Of a stretch of 64,000 nucleotides of DNA, positions 1 through 12,200 are shown piece by piece. The stretch comes from Gnetum montanum (lineage: Eukaryota > Streptophyta > Gnetopsida > Gnetales > Gnetaceae). Numbering within the stretch: position 1 is the first letter of the stretch; every line of letters starts with the position of its first letter. The position numbers were made by a program, and so were the translations under genes. The stretch covers positions 933,459 through 997,458 of the forward strand of contig MNCI01008651.1 of NCBI GenBank assembly GCA_015680685.1. Direction: 5' to 3'. A model generated the notes under the pieces. The model had not been told where the DNA came from. It was given only the letters and a program-made list of their open reading frames with translations, and did no database searches.

Positions 1-199
1 TTAGGAACACATCATACACCTCATCTAGACTAAACCATACGTGACATATGCAAAACTAGTCTAGATGGGAAGACAACGAACTGCAACCTAAGGCTAACTA
101 TCTAGGTGCCACAACTAGTCGATCTGCGGAGTTCGACCTGATCGTGCGTGCGACGCTCATTTCGTATGGTTGAGTGTAGGGGTACCTCACCACTCATCA
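1..199 (+). mobile_element. 3' end of a gypsy LTR, cut by the window edge
   Basis: The last 199 bp match the 3' end of the LTRs at 29396-30223 and 38492-39277. They share the tract with TATGGTTG, GTGTAGGGG and TACCTCA and the terminal CTCATCA. No tRNA-Asp primer site follows position 199, so this is either the right-hand LTR of an element lying upstream or a solo LTR. The orientation is plus. The rest of the element cannot be seen. Confidence 0.8.
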
Positions 200-439
200 G
201 TAACATTTAGTACAAATCAACTAAATTTGAAACTATAATATAGTATTTATATTAATAACAAAACATATTTTCTAGATAAGCTTAAACCTTGTTTGTTTAT
301 GAATTAAAAGGAATTTTTAAAAAAAATTAGACCTTGGAATGTTTTTACTTTTGTTAGTTGTAAATCTCAATATAATTTGCTACATTGAAACCTATGACTT
401 CTTGTAGGATGCACTTTACATATATAAACTAATCATTGA

Positions 440-592
440 GCCATTACTCAATTGGTTAGCCTAGTGGTAAGTTACTTAATTTGGAAGCTCTAGGTCATGG
501 GTTTGATTCCAGTGGCTAATGTTGAATTATATAAAGTTCTAATTGGACTTGGGGTGTACCTATGTTTGACTTCTTTCAGGTTCTAACACCCC
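440..592 (+). repeat. tRNA-derived SINE copy
   Basis: The copy begins with a tRNA-like head. An A-box-like stretch (TTAGCCTAGTGGTAAG) is followed about 35 bp later by a B-box-like stretch (GGGTTTGATTCC). The tRNA-unrelated body and the tail (GTACCTATGTTTGA, then TTCTAACACC) recur in copies at 7971, 9388, 10770 and, inverted, 50330. The family is named here only by its structure. Confidence 0.65.
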
Positions 593-675
593 ATTGCTCA
601 ATTGGTTAGAACATGCACCTTGCAGTTTGCAAATGACAAGTTTGATTATTCCAACACATATGCTAATCTAACACA
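591..675 (+). repeat. second tRNA-like repeat, abutting the SINE at 440
   Basis: The stretch GCTCAATTGGTTAGAACATG has the layout of a tRNA A box, and AAGTTTGATTATTCC downstream is a degenerate B box. It is similar to but distinct from the preceding SINE head, and closer to the inverted copy near 1190-1256. It is too diverged to be a working tRNA gene: there is no acceptor-stem pairing. Confidence 0.45.
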
Positions 676-1189
676 CCATTAGGTTCTTTTTAAGTTCTAA
701 GAAAGTTTTTGTGTTACTATATTTCTTAGGGGTGCATATAGTCATCTAGTTTTGGTTTTGAGACCCTTGACCCAAAACATATATAAACTAATGATTAGTA
801 TGACTATGAACCATTTTGCTTATAATAGCAATAGAATTTTAAATTGAGATAATGCTGTGTTCTACTTAAGTTCTACCAAAAGTAGCATGTTCATAGTATG
901 GCTTAAGTACATATGATAAAAATTTCAATTTGGAAATCTCCTTTTTAAAATTAATATATTTTAACAATAACTATAAAATGTTCCTCATGTCATGCTCAAC
1001 ACCTACCTAGACCATAATGCACATTATGGTAAGATGAAAAAAACCTCATATGGAAGGTATCAGAATCTAAATCTATTTAGCAATGTCAAAACCAAAAGTA
1101 TTTGACTATATATAGCTCTAGACATGTAGCCAATATGATACCTTTATAGAACTTAAATAGAATATCATGGTATATCAAATTGATATGTT

Positions 1190-1256
1190 CCTTGGAATTG
1201 AACCTATGACTTATAAACCATAAGCCACATGTTCTAACCAAGTGAGCAATACTTTA
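1190..1256 (-). repeat. tRNA-like SINE head, minus strand
   Basis: Read on the minus strand, GCTCACTTGGTTAGAACATG is followed by GGTTCAATTCC. These are an A box and B box at tRNA spacing. It matches the repeat at 591-675. No tail is recognisable. Confidence 0.45.
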
Positions 1257-2212
1257 TTGAATTCAAAAATATGTCATATCACCAAAGAAAGATAATTCAC
1301 TTGCTTACTCATTATTTAACAAGCTAACTATTTTTAATTGTATTCCACTTAAGTTCTGTGAAAGTATTAATCTTGGAAGTATCTACTCAAAAAAAAAATG
1401 TTCCAAGCATGTTGATATTATTCTAGATGTTTGTTAAGTTGCTAATAGACATGTGTTAAGCCAAGAGTTTCACTCACACTTACAATCACATTGCATTGTA
1501 TAGAGTAGGCATTTTTCTAGGCATGTTGTGCTAACTCATATGCCTTCCAAAGCCCATGCTATCGTAATCGATGACTAGCTAGCCTTGCAATAGCAAAAGG
1601 ATAATAATATCCCCACATTTCAATTACCTAGAACTATATAATATTATAATGTATTTAGCATCATTATTACCTTTCTTGCCTTCATCATCATTAGTATCAT
1701 GATGTCTTCATCTTTATAAATTTCATCCCTACATATTAGAAAGTGAATCTGAAAATAGATTTTGATTAGGAACCATCAATTAGAGTGATTGTAAGGCTCT
1801 TGATTTTTTAAGTCAAAAGTTGGGTTTGAGCTTGGCTACAACCACTTGAAAAACATTAGGTTTTCATTCATTCAACAATCCTCTAGGGATACACCTTAGT
1901 AGAATGAACATTGAGCTTCTAGATGATGATGAGAGGTAAGGATTTACAAGAATTATTTTTACTATGTGTTAATATAAGATCATTCTTGAATTTATCATCA
2001 CCTATGCTAATTAAACATGGATTAATTCATTATCTTGTTATTTGCACTAGTTTATCTATATATTTAAAATATAAATCTAAAATTTTACCAATTGAACTTT
2101 CTTCCACAAAACTCTAAAAAAAATATAAAATGTTATTTACTTATTTTGATATGCTTATAAAAATGGAAAGCATTATATGAGTAGTTTCTAAGATGATTAT
2201 CTAGGCATATTC

Positions 2213-2467
2213 AAAGGCTAGGTCTTGGTTATCCTCACTACCAAAAGAATACGTCAGCAAGTCTCAGAATAACCTCACTACTATCATCAGATTATCCTTT
2301 TAATTATTTAATGTCCAAAGATATCACAAATTTGTACAATAAAAATCTAAAGAGCATGTATTTTAACCAAGCATCTCTGAAGGCTAGGTCTTGGTTACCG
2401 TCACTGCCAAAAGAATACACCAATGAAACTTGAAATAACCTTACTACTAGCAATGGATTGTCCTTGT
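2213..2467. repeat. Diverged direct repeat, period about 167 bp
   Basis: About 88 bp starting with AAGGCTAGGTCTTGGTTA at 2213 recurs at 2380 with scattered substitutions. Both copies contain CCAAAAGAATAC and a tract resembling ATAACCTCACTACTA. No reading frame is conserved between them. Confidence 0.6.
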
Positions 2468-2813
2468 GACCCCAAACAAGTCGTTCATGACATACTATTT
2501 TATTTTATATTCCAAAAATCTAAAAGATTTCCAAAATGTTCAAAACTCCATGATAGCCAAAATTCTTGCAAAATCATGTTCATATCAAAGTTAATCCAAA
2601 ATAATCATAAAATATTCAAGAAGTAGGTTGGGTGAAGTTTCTACAATTTCAAAACACATTAGAAAGAAATAAAATGGTTTGGACATGATTAAAACATAAA
2701 AATAAGTCCAAAATGATGAAAATTTGGCAAAATCTCAGCATAATAGTTAAAATCATAGTAGAATAACAGAAAACTAGAAAGTTTAGAGAATGAATAGAAA
2801 ATACATAATAATA

Positions 2814-2968
2814 TAGGGTAGCCACATAAAATAATCATTCTTACAAAATCCATAACAAAATAGAGTAGCTATATTAAAAAAGAACTAAATTAATATTTCT
2901 TACAAAATTCATGACAAATTAGGGCTGGTACATAAAAAAGAAAGTAGAATAAGCTTTCTTACGAGGTC
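2814..2968. repeat. Three degenerate tandem units of 47-59 bp
   Basis: Three successive units begin TAGGGTAGCCACATA, TAGAGTAGCTATATT and TAGGGCTGGTACATA. Each contains an A-rich stretch and a TTCTTAC core. The array stops at the LTR boundary at 2975. Confidence 0.45.
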
Positions 2969-2974
2969 TACAAC

Positions 2975-3892
2975 TGATGAGCAATCGAGTACCCCTACAC
3001 TCAACCATATGAATCATGAAGCATTTATGTGTGATCTAGTCAAATTCTACAGACTCTTTCTTTTGGTACACTGGTCTTCTACGAAGTGAACTTTGCCCTA
3101 ACAGTCATTTGTTATCTTCCCAATTACACTTGTGATGCACAAAGGTATGGTTAAGTGTAATCGAGGCATATGATTTTTATTATTTTATGTTTTACTCTCT
3201 TGGTACTTTAAAATAGAGAAACGAAGTAATTTAATAACTGATTTAATTTAAATACTTAACTAGTCCTAACATAAGTATATGGTCCCAGTTTTGGTACATG
3301 TCCTGAATCCACGTATCCACTACTAGGGTTACCAAGTGCTATGCTACTGGGCGAACCAAGCAATAATGTTGTTGGGATTACCAAGTGAATACGTGTTTAC
3401 ACTCAAAGCAATCATACTTATGTGTTTAATATATTTAGCTTAATTAATTAAATAATCACTTCAAGTCTAATTTAGCTTAATTAATTTAATAATTAATGAA
3501 AACAATAAATGCATAAATGAATCATTAATATATTCCAAGTGCTACAAGGTTTGATCAAAAGGCTTATCTTTATTGCCATTCACACTAGTGTGTTCAGGTA
3601 CAACAATGCTCACTTTTTGACTCTTGTTGCAGGCACTCAGAGAAATATTCTAACTTTTAAATGAAAAAACTGCAAGAGCTCTGCTACAACTATGACAAGA
3701 CATGCCATAAACACAGCTAGCAAGCATGTATTTATAGACTTTATTGTGGGGCTACGTTGATGGGGTCCCATAGATGTAGCAAACGCTACATCGATGCAAC
3801 CCTGTTGACAGGGCAACATCACATACACAGGGCCTTATTGACAAGGCCATGTCAACAAGGGTCCATCGACACGACACAACGATGATTCACCA
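2975..3892 (-). mobile_element. Gypsy 3' LTR, minus strand
   Basis: On the minus strand the LTR starts TGGTGAATCATC at 3892 and ends GCTCATCA at 2975 (918 bp). The end is shared with the other gypsy LTRs in the window. The bases just upstream on that strand (TGGGGGTA, 3893-3900) are the polypurine tract, so this is a 3' LTR whose element lies at higher coordinates. A matching 5' LTR on the minus strand is not found before 12925, so the element is truncated. Confidence 0.8.
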
Positions 3893-4100
3893 TACCCCCA
3901 TAACTAAATGGAACTCATCCTTGAGTTCCTTTACAAAATTGGGAAGGTATGGGATTATTGATTGACTCTTGACATAACAAACTAACTTGACAAAATTGAG
4001 TGCCCAAGTGTACAAATCAACATCATTACAAAAAATTGTGGTGTTCATGACACAAAATTGAACACCATGATACACCATAGCTGACAAAAGCACCATAAGC
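3893..4100 (-). mobile_element. 3' internal end of the minus-strand gypsy element
   Basis: On the minus strand this aligns with the end of the internal region of the elements at 12925 and 28272. It has the stretch around TATGGTGTATCATGG, then GTCAATAATCCCATACCTTC, then CTCAAGGATGAGTT, then the polypurine tract. Similarity stops near 4100, where unrelated DNA begins. Confidence 0.65.
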
Positions 4101-7072
4101 CCCTAGTCATGGGAGTGTAGACTCAAGTTTTTTTCAACACATAGAGGTCCACCATGTAGGGACTCCAAGAGAAATTAATGATTTATGTAACTATAACACC
4201 ATTTTCTCAAGGATGGATCACCACCCCAACACTTGCAAGAATTTCCCCATAGACCACATCCAACCATGGAAGAGGGAGTCTAGGTGCTATTACCTAGAAC
4301 TCAACTCTACCCCACAACCAATGATGGTAGCATCACCTTTGATTTCAATATTCAGCTTGCCATTACAATTCACATGGCCACCATGAATTACCAGCCATCA
4401 AGATCCAGTTCCTTGCACCAATTTGTTTGAATTTAGGCTACATTCCACCATCAATCACATGTGAATAAGATTTCTATCAACCAAGGAACCTGAAGGGAAG
4501 AGCTCCACAACTTATCCTGTGTTAAGAGCACTCACCAAAGGACATACCAACAAGGCATGTCAGGATCACTAGAATTCAAAGCATCATTTTGAGAGCACCA
4601 TGGGCAAGAACATGACTTAGCCCTCTTATTACAACATTGTTTACAAAAATAGGATTATTCCATAGAGCTTTCAGAAGATCTCATATCGAGGAATAGATGC
4701 CACTTTCAAAACATAGAGAGAAGGTGCTTCAAGGATAAGCACAAGGAAATACCATACATCAAGTTTGGCCTTGTCATAGGGTGTGGCATAGGCCTACAAT
4801 CAGGGGACAACAGATTCACATAGGAAAACAACATCTAGCACTTCTATGTGCATGATCTATCGAAGTTGAATACATTACAACATTACAATATTACATACTC
4901 AAAGGTAGGAATACATTTGGTAAGCATAATACATGACATTCCGGAAAGCTACCTAGGCCTAGAAGGCTATAGGACAAACTACTTAAGCCCATCCTAAGCT
5001 AATGGGTTTAGGCCACCAGGAGCAACACCAAAGCTACATCATGCTATTCTAAGAAAAACCTATCTCTATCTTTGCACGTACATGGACAATTATAGCACTA
5101 CACCCACTACAAGAATATCATCAAAAGAAAACAAATTGGGACACGAATGCAACAATCAAACAACATAGAACAACATCTGAGAATCCACCACGCACCACAG
5201 TGGGACCTCAAGGCATTGGTCATTCTTGGGCCATCAGTATCTAGCATGGCTAGGGATACTGCTCTATGCCATCTACTAATCCAATATCCATAGGATTTAT
5301 GATAGACCACCATCCCCTATTAGTGCCCACCTAGCACTGAGAGGCAAACAAATCATGATGTATCAACTGCTCCACCACAGTAAGGGTACTAATAAATCCA
5401 CAACCCAATGTCAAGATTTTGAGATCCTATAACCAATTCATGAACTCAAGAGCACATATATTTCCCATAGAAATAATGCTCACAAAATCAATTAAGGTCA
5501 CCACTATTCTCATCTTTGCACCTATGCTACTTGCAAGGCCAAGATCATACTTGGAAATAGAGGAGTTAGCATGAATATGATCAGCACATCAACCTCATAT
5601 ACAACCATCAAAGATGATCACACAATAGAAAAATATCAGTATCACAACACCATAAAGAGTAAGACCTCAGTAACATGCATAGAGATCAATCATTTAAAAC
5701 TTGATGGACCAATTAGATACACTTACACAAACAAATTTATCATGAGGCATACCATGAGAGAGAGAGAGAGAGAGAGAGAGAACTGGAACACTCTCAAAAT
5801 TCCAAATATTCACATACAACAAATGTTCCCATCTATTGACACTTGTTCCCACCAAGATCAAAATCTCAGCAAATTCACAAGAGGCATGGGCACTAGAAAA
5901 TCATTATCTCAACTCAGAACATGAGGAGAGAGACCAAGATTTAGCCAACAATAGGTCTCAACAATGAAGATCCAATTATCACTACAAAGAGCAACATCAA
6001 AGAGGATGTGTCCACAAGGGAAGACACTCATCAAAAGAGGTGAGGTTTCAACAAGAACCATTAATAGGATGATTAGCTCCAGAAGGTCTCCAAATCAAAA
6101 GGCTAGAAGAAATGTCATTAACTAAAGAAGTTATGCCACAAAACCAAGGGCAACACAACTAGATCAAATGAGAAAACACAACACCCGAAAGGTTTGCAAT
6201 AAGGGCAATCATACTCAAAGCACAAGAGGTTATCAAAATAAGGACCACAAAAATTTGGTCTTGGGATGGCATACATGGCCTTAAAATGCATCCTCAACAA
6301 TCCCAACAATAAGTCATCACTCAGCATAGAGCAAAAAGCCATGCTTTAACAAACGATCAAGGTGGAGAGAGGTACATGCATGCAGAATTTGAAAATGCAG
6401 CTAAAGAAGACATGCCTACCCAACAAGACAAATATACAATCACAAACATGAACATATGATGCCTATCAATGATAGTCTCGATCCATCCAGAACAAGGCTC
6501 ACTAGGAGAACATGTCTAAAGGTCCTCCATCCTAAGGTACTTGGGAACTAGCATGTCCTAGTTTTTAATTCTCATACTCACTATATCTAAGGTAAGTGGG
6601 GGTGCAAGGATATCACATCCTACACAATCTTATCAATGCCATCTCAATACATGTCATTTGGGTGGGGACTAAAGGGGAGACTAGGTCTAATTCATCCTAA
6701 ATGAATCACCGAAGGCCATAGATGAGAGCTCCTTGAGCAACAATAATTTATAAGTTTTCAATAGAACTCTTCTTAGCCACAATGAATTAAAATTGTAGCC
6801 AATTCAACCACATGTAAATTAGTGGAGGATAGCATCACAACATAATCATAAACATCCTTTAGCAAGAACAACATACATTAGTTGCTCACATTGTAGCATC
6901 AACCCCATAATGAAAAGCTTAAGAGCCTTACCATAAGGAAACTATTCAAATAATACATGAGGATATAATCCTATATCACCAAGAATACATATCCAGAAGG
7001 ATCATAAATAAGAAACCTTGAAGATATAACACCACCAATGGATATACACTTGTCACAACATGATACAAAAAT
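4101..7072 (-). mobile_element. Non-coding internal DNA of a probable copia-like element
   Basis: This stretch lies downstream, on the minus strand, of a copia-type LTR and primer site. I find no gag, integrase or RT motif in it on either strand, and a matching 3' LTR was not found near 4100. It could be a non-autonomous element, an element with its pol region lost, or unrelated DNA next to a truncated LTR. The open frames at 5571-5924 and 6118-6342 have no recognisable features; the first spans a GA microsatellite. Confidence 0.3.
5756..5783. repeat. (GA)n microsatellite
   Basis: An uninterrupted GA dinucleotide run of about 28 bp. Confidence 0.95.
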
Positions 7073-7084
7073 GCTCTGATACCA
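7073..7084 (-). promoter_or_regulatory. Retrotransposon primer binding site, tRNA-iMet
   Basis: The minus strand reads TGGTATCAGAGC, the standard initiator-methionine tRNA primer site of plant Ty1/copia elements. It starts 10 nt after the 3' end of the LTR at 7095-7583. That is a longer spacer than usual. Confidence 0.75.
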
Positions 7085-7094
7085 TCTATAACAA

Positions 7095-7583
7095 TGTTAC
7101 CTTGACGTTGTCTAGCACCCCAAGGAATTCCCTTATATCTAATGAATCTAAGATGAAAGACCTGGGTAATATGGCTCTAAAAAAGCAAGAAATCCTTGGA
7201 AGAGAGCAAGTAGCACTACAGCTTCATAACAAGAGAGAATACACCTCAAGGAGAACCTCTAAACTCTGAACAAGAACACAAGCAACCCTGTCTTAGCACA
7301 CAAGTACATAAGAAACCCTATAGACATCATCGGTGGAAGAGGAGATGATGCATCTACAAGGAGCACCTAACCTCCAAACCCCTCACAATCTAGTACAAGG
7401 TTTGGCAAGGCACCACACTAAAACTATTGAATCCTGATTGCCTACATATCTACGACCATCAAAGAAACAAGACCATGTAGTTCTCCATGTGAGGGTAGTA
7501 TGAAGTGGATTTAGAGAGGGATGCAACAAGAGGGAGTCTTGCTATTAGCTTGGTACCACCAAGCCGGGATGGGTTTTCTAACA
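7095..7583 (-). mobile_element. Copia-type 5' LTR, minus strand
   Basis: The minus strand runs from TGTTAGAAAACCC at 7583 to AAGGTAACA at 7095 (489 bp), with TGTTA/TAACA terminal inverted repeats. The tRNA-iMet primer site follows. These three facts together support a copia 5' LTR. The partner LTR and target duplication were not found. Confidence 0.55.
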
Positions 7584-7970
7584 CATCAAGATGTTCTATG
7601 GCCTTCGAACCATGGGGAGAGACTAGGAGAACCTCAATCTTAGGACCTATCTCACATTAAATGTCACTTTTACACATTTTCTAGAATTTTCCATTTAAAA
7701 AACATATCATGGTAAAACTTTTAGTTGAACTTATCCTCCAAGTTATTTTAACCAAGTGTTGTTGTAATGCAAAAGTTCGATGACATTGAAGTTGGATTTG
7801 TTGCTATGTTAGTCTTACCACAAATATCATATCTACCATTATTTAAAGACTTGAAAAAGGTTTTTCCAACATTTATATTATTTGAGTTGCAAAGCATCAA
7901 TAGTAATCCTTTAAAAGGATTCATATTTGAGTTATATATTTTTAAAAATACCATAAAATGCCATACTATA

Positions 7971-8122
7971 ACAAGGAGGTATTAGTTTAGTGGTAAGAAT
8001 TTTGATTTGAAAGGAAAAAGTCATGGGTTTGATTCTAGTGCGTAATGCTAAGTTATAAAGTTCTAATTGAACTATATATATTAGGTTGTACCTATATTAC
8101 AATTATTTTAGGGTTCCAATAA
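7971..8122 (+). repeat. tRNA-derived SINE copy
   Basis: It has an A-box-like TTAGTTTAGTGGTAAG, a B-box-like GGGTTTGATTCTAG, and the family tail GTTGTACCTATATT then TTTTAGGGTTCCAAT. It is the best full-length representative together with the copy at 10770. Confidence 0.65.
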
Positions 8123-8260
8123 TAAAAGTACAAATTATAAGTGACTATTTTAAATAAAATAAAAATAAAAGTATTTGATGGATGGAGATCTAATTTTTCT
8201 CTTTTTAGGTTTTCTCCAACAAAGTTGATCTCTCTATAAATTTGAATAAACACATATTAT

Positions 8261-8460
8261 GATGTAAGATCAATGACTCGTATACAGCATCAAGGAGAAC
8301 AAAATCAAGTATCTTAGTTGCATCAACATCACTAGAAGAAAGAGTTACAAATTTTTGCTTACCAAATTGTAAATTTGCATTCTCAGAATCAACAAAAAAT
8401 TTTGCATTGATGGAAGAAGCGAGGATTTTAGCCTCAATTTTAAAAATAGAGTGGTTTTCC
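8261..8460 (+). repeat. Left arm of a diverged inverted repeat with coding-like similarity
   Basis: It pairs with 8697-8905 read on the minus strand. Shared stretches include CTCGTATACAGCATCAAG against CTCGTATACATCATCAAG. Translated, both arms give a similar peptide with the order SRRTK, then LEE, then NF, then C-x-FAFS or C-x-SAFS, then ALxE. Similarity at protein level suggests that both derive from one coding exon or TE gene, which I do not recognise. Confidence 0.5.
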
Positions 8461-8696
8461 TCATAATGAATAAGACTACCAAATGTTGGACGAAGGTGGG
8501 GATACCATCAAGGCTACATGTTACAATGGCAATAACCATGGTAGCCTCGATGTGAGGTGAAGTTGTGTATGATGGAATGAGAATGAGGAGGACTACTTTA
8601 AAGGTTAGGTTTACTTTAAGGTGATGGTAATGAATTTAGCTCATAACAAAGCATAGGACAAAGGAGTACAGTATGGTACAAGCTCCTCCTCTGACT

Positions 8697-8905
8697 AGAG
8701 TCCAATTTCTATAACTAAGGCCAAAATGTTTGCTTTTTCTATCAGTGCAGAAATTTCCATTAATTTTGAAAATGCAGATTTACATGTTAGTGAGAAAAAA
8801 TTTATAGTGCCTTCTTCTAGCAGTATTGACGTAATCAAGACAAATAATTTTGTTCTTCTTGATGATGTATACGAGTTACTGATAGTTGATTTTACATCAT
8901 GTTGT
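8697..8905 (-). repeat. Right arm of the inverted repeat, open on the minus strand
   Basis: This arm is still open over 72 codons on the minus strand (8695-8913). It carries the SSRRTK, LLEEGTINF and SALIEKANILA stretches that match the left arm. About 236 bp separate the arms. Transcription across both would give a long imperfect hairpin. Confidence 0.5.
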
Positions 8906-9387
8906 GTGTTCATTCAAATTTTGTGTTATCAACCTTGTCATTAAAGTTTGGTTTTATCATTAAATGATATGATGAAAAACATGATATCCAACTCATTTAT
9001 GCTAGGTATTATTCTGGTTGTTTTATGCTTGTTGAATTAGATATAGAGTCCAATCTCAAGACTATTTTGAAGTTCTATATTTTGTTAAGCTATTTAATCT
9101 TCTATTGATTTTTCAAAAAGTTGAGTAAGAAATTATTAGTCTTCATAATCTCATTAAGCATATAAAATTTATTTCCACATTATTTGATTTTCATAGAAGT
9201 TTTTTTGGTTGAAATCAATCTTCTTAACTATAAAAAGGAATTAATATTGCAAGTAAAAAGACTTATATTCAACCAATTACATATTATAATCTTCTCTAAC
9301 TTTTGAAATTTTTATAATTGTAAAAGACATTAGTTTAATGTTTGTCCTTTTCTACTAAAGAAAAAAGATACTAAGAAAAAAAACTAA

Positions 9388-9535
9388 CAATGAAGTATTA
9401 GCCTAGTGGTAAGTGTCTTAGCCTAGTAGCCCTAGGTCACAAGTTTTATTCTACTAGGTAGCACTGAGTTAGTAAAAATTCTATAAAAGGAGTTCTAAAT
9501 TTGGTCTAATAGATTTAAAGGTTCTTAGTGGATGT
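9388..9535 (+). repeat. tRNA-derived SINE copy, degenerate
   Basis: The head TTAGCCTAGTGGTAAG is intact. The B-box region (ACAAGTTTTATTCTACT) is mutated and the tail is weak. Confidence 0.5.
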
Positions 9536-10769
9536 AAGTGAAAATACCAGAATTAAAAAATAACTTGAAGCTAAACAAATAAAAATTCAAATTAATATCA
9601 ATGAAAAAAATGATCAAATGGTAATAGATAAACTAGAGAAGTGAAGAAAAAAACTTTGAAAGATTATATCTTTTGTTGATAGTAGAGGTATAGCAAATGC
9701 TAAAAAAGTCTTGACTTCAGATCAATCATGATAAACAATATGTGCCAACAAATACTATTGGACCTTCATCTCATATAAAAGTTAGTATTTCATCAAAACT
9801 TTTTATTTCACATCAAATATTTTTGCTATTTTAAGTTCAAGCATGGGTATAGACTATATTTCACATAAATTGAAAACACTATAATGTGGGATGTCAAAGC
9901 GTGTACTCAAATGAGATTTGAAATAAGGGACATTCCATAGGGATGAGGAAAAACGCATATAGAAAGTGAATATTATGAGCTTAATTAGAATTCTATATTG
10001 TAATAAAAAATCATTTACTTAAAAATAAAGAAGATATTACAAATAATATTACAAATTAAAGCAGAAATGTGTAATTAGTTTTATTTTTGTTGCTTATTTA
10101 CAACACCTTGACTATTGTAAATTTTTTTATAGAGAATTATTGAAATTTTTTAAATATTTATATAATTAAAATATAGTTATATTTTCCATCCAATTGGGAA
10201 CACATGTGAGGACACAAAATGCAAGGAACATAAAATTTTTTATGAAAGTGAGCTTCCATGAAACACTAGATATGGACAATGATAGGATTATGATCATTCC
10301 CTTTACTAACAATTAACTTTTCTCTCTTGATTTTTCAAAGCATCTATTATAAGGTTGTACACATAAGTAAACATCCCTAAAATTGAAAAGGTATCATTTC
10401 CATGTGATTTTTGAAACTTTCTACTAGTATTTCCTAACTATCTAATGTTTTGATGCCCTTATTCAACCCATCTATTGTAAACCTATTATTTCCAATATAA
10501 AATTTTTTTGTATTCTCATTACAAATGTTACATTATTTGTTGCATTCAAGCTATTAATCATTGCTTTTAACATTGCTTACATGTGATCCAAACCACCATT
10601 AATCACTTTATAAGCATTTTTAATGCTTATTGCTAATATGATACCTATTTGGTTCAAATGTTTAAAATATTATCCCACGTATGGGTCCTAGAACCAAATG
10701 TTTTAAAAGTAAAATAGTCGAGACTAAGTAGTTAAATACATCCAGTTATATAAAATCAACTTCAATACC
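9536..10769. other. AT-rich DNA, nothing recognised
   Basis: There are long A/T runs and no coding frame, LTR end or RNA-like structure. Confidence 0.5.
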
Positions 10770-10905
10770 ACTAGGTGTCAGCCTAGTTATACAAGTCTTG
10801 GCCTAGTAACCCCAAGTCATGGGTTTGATTCTACCAAGTAGCATTGGGTTATAACTTCTATAAATCTTGGGGTATACTTATGTTTCAATTATTTTGGGTT
10901 CCAAT
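10770..10905 (+). repeat. tRNA-derived SINE copy
   Basis: The head TCAGCCTAGTTATACAAG is followed by a B box GGGTTTGATTCTACC. The tail GGTATACTTATGTTTCAATT and TTTTGGGTTCCAAT is the clearest in the window and defines the 3' end of the family. Confidence 0.6.
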
Positions 10906-11089
10906 AGCCTCACATCTCTTATATTGAAATTATGTATTGTATCATTATACAATATAATACAATTTTATACCATATTAAAATCAAGGGTTTCAACAATGAG
11001 AGTTTTAGCATTGATCGAAGGCAACAAGAGGTCTAACATTGATATTATGTGCAATGCCACCATATTTAGTAGATGATCCTTTAGTTGAA

Positions 11090-12200
11090 CCATCACTTCT
11101 TTACCTTTCTACAAATTACCTAATGATTTATATGAATCTATTACTTGGGAAATTTCTAGAATGTAAGTTTTTGTGCAAATTCTAGGTTATTTACCTTATT
11201 TCTCAAGTTTTTTAAATCATTTAAATTTGGTTTGGAAAGATCAAGGTTTGGATGCTGTCCATGCTCATTAGAATTTGTTAATTTAGAGATCATTTCTAAG
11301 GTCTTTGATATTGGTACTTTCAATCATCATCTTGCTCTACTACTTATTCGAAAGTGAACTCCGTCTTTTAATCCAACATCTCCTAAATTTTGAAAGATTC
11401 CTTATTTTTTTACATTTTCAAATATTTCATTAATTTTTTAAAAAAAATAAAAAGAATATTGTCTCTCGTATTGGGCCAATCAAGCATTTTGGAACCCTCA
11501 TTATAGCTAGTGGTTTTCACATAATTCAATATATGATTGAAGTAGATCTTGATCCACTTAAGTGAGAAATTCTTTTACATGCTAATGGAATTGATTATGT
11601 ATAAAAGATTATTTATTACAATCTTCCAAAGTCATGTCACTATTGTCATCAAGAGGGTCACATGTTTGATTCATGTCCTTTTATGTTGCAAAAAAAGGCA
11701 ATGTAAGCATGTCAACCACAAGTTAATATAAATGCTACTAAGGTTTCTTTTATAAATGTTATAGATCCTACTAAATTTTTTTCTATAGATGCTACAAATC
11801 CTAGGATGATTTCTTCTGCTGACATTTCAACAGTTAGCGCATCCCTTTCTTGTACTGTCGTTCATAAGAGTATATCGTCAAACAAGGTTCCAAAGAAATC
11901 AATTTCATAAAATTCTTCAATGACTAAGGGGAAACAAATATATGTTTCTCAGGTTTCACAGAATCCTATTGTTGATTCAAATGGTTTTAAATAGATTCTT
12001 TAGAATAAAAAATGTTGAGGAATTCTATCTATTAGCAATTACACGCAAAATCTTCAAAAAGAACAACATGTTCAAGATATTTTAACTACTAATAATTTGT
12101 TTGAAACTATTGTTCAAGATATGGAGATAACATCTTTTGATAGTGTTGATTCTATTGATAGGGTAGGGCCCTCCTCCTCCTCCACCACCCAATGTTAATT
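11090..12200 (+). pseudogene. LINE (L1-type) ORF1 relic with zinc knuckle
   Basis: The three forward frames read in turn give a decayed protein. A DUF4283-like stretch ends in HIIQYMIEVDLDPL, then GIDYV and NLPKSCHYCHQEGHMFDSC. The last is a CX2CX4HX4C knuckle just after an 'LPKSC'-type lead, which is the order found in ORF1 proteins of plant L1 LINEs. A Ser/Thr-rich tail follows, to a stop near 12198. Frameshifts and stops are frequent, and no endonuclease or RT follows. The family assignment rests on the knuckle and the segment before it, so it is fairly but not fully secure. Confidence 0.5.

Larger units (their letters stand above)
200..2212. other. AT-rich intergenic DNA with SINE copies, no gene
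   Basis: Apart from the tRNA-like repeats listed separately, I see no coding region, LTR end or RNA gene here. The short open frames lack codon structure, and the 64-codon frame at 1923-2117 looks random. Confidence 0.6.

Noticed and set aside
440-592. tRNA gene
   Set aside because: A and B boxes are present, but the acceptor and anticodon stems do not pair and the unit recurs with a common non-tRNA tail, so it is a SINE.
5571-5924. 117-codon ORF
   Set aside because: It spans a GA microsatellite that forces an RERERE run, with no domain or conservation visible.
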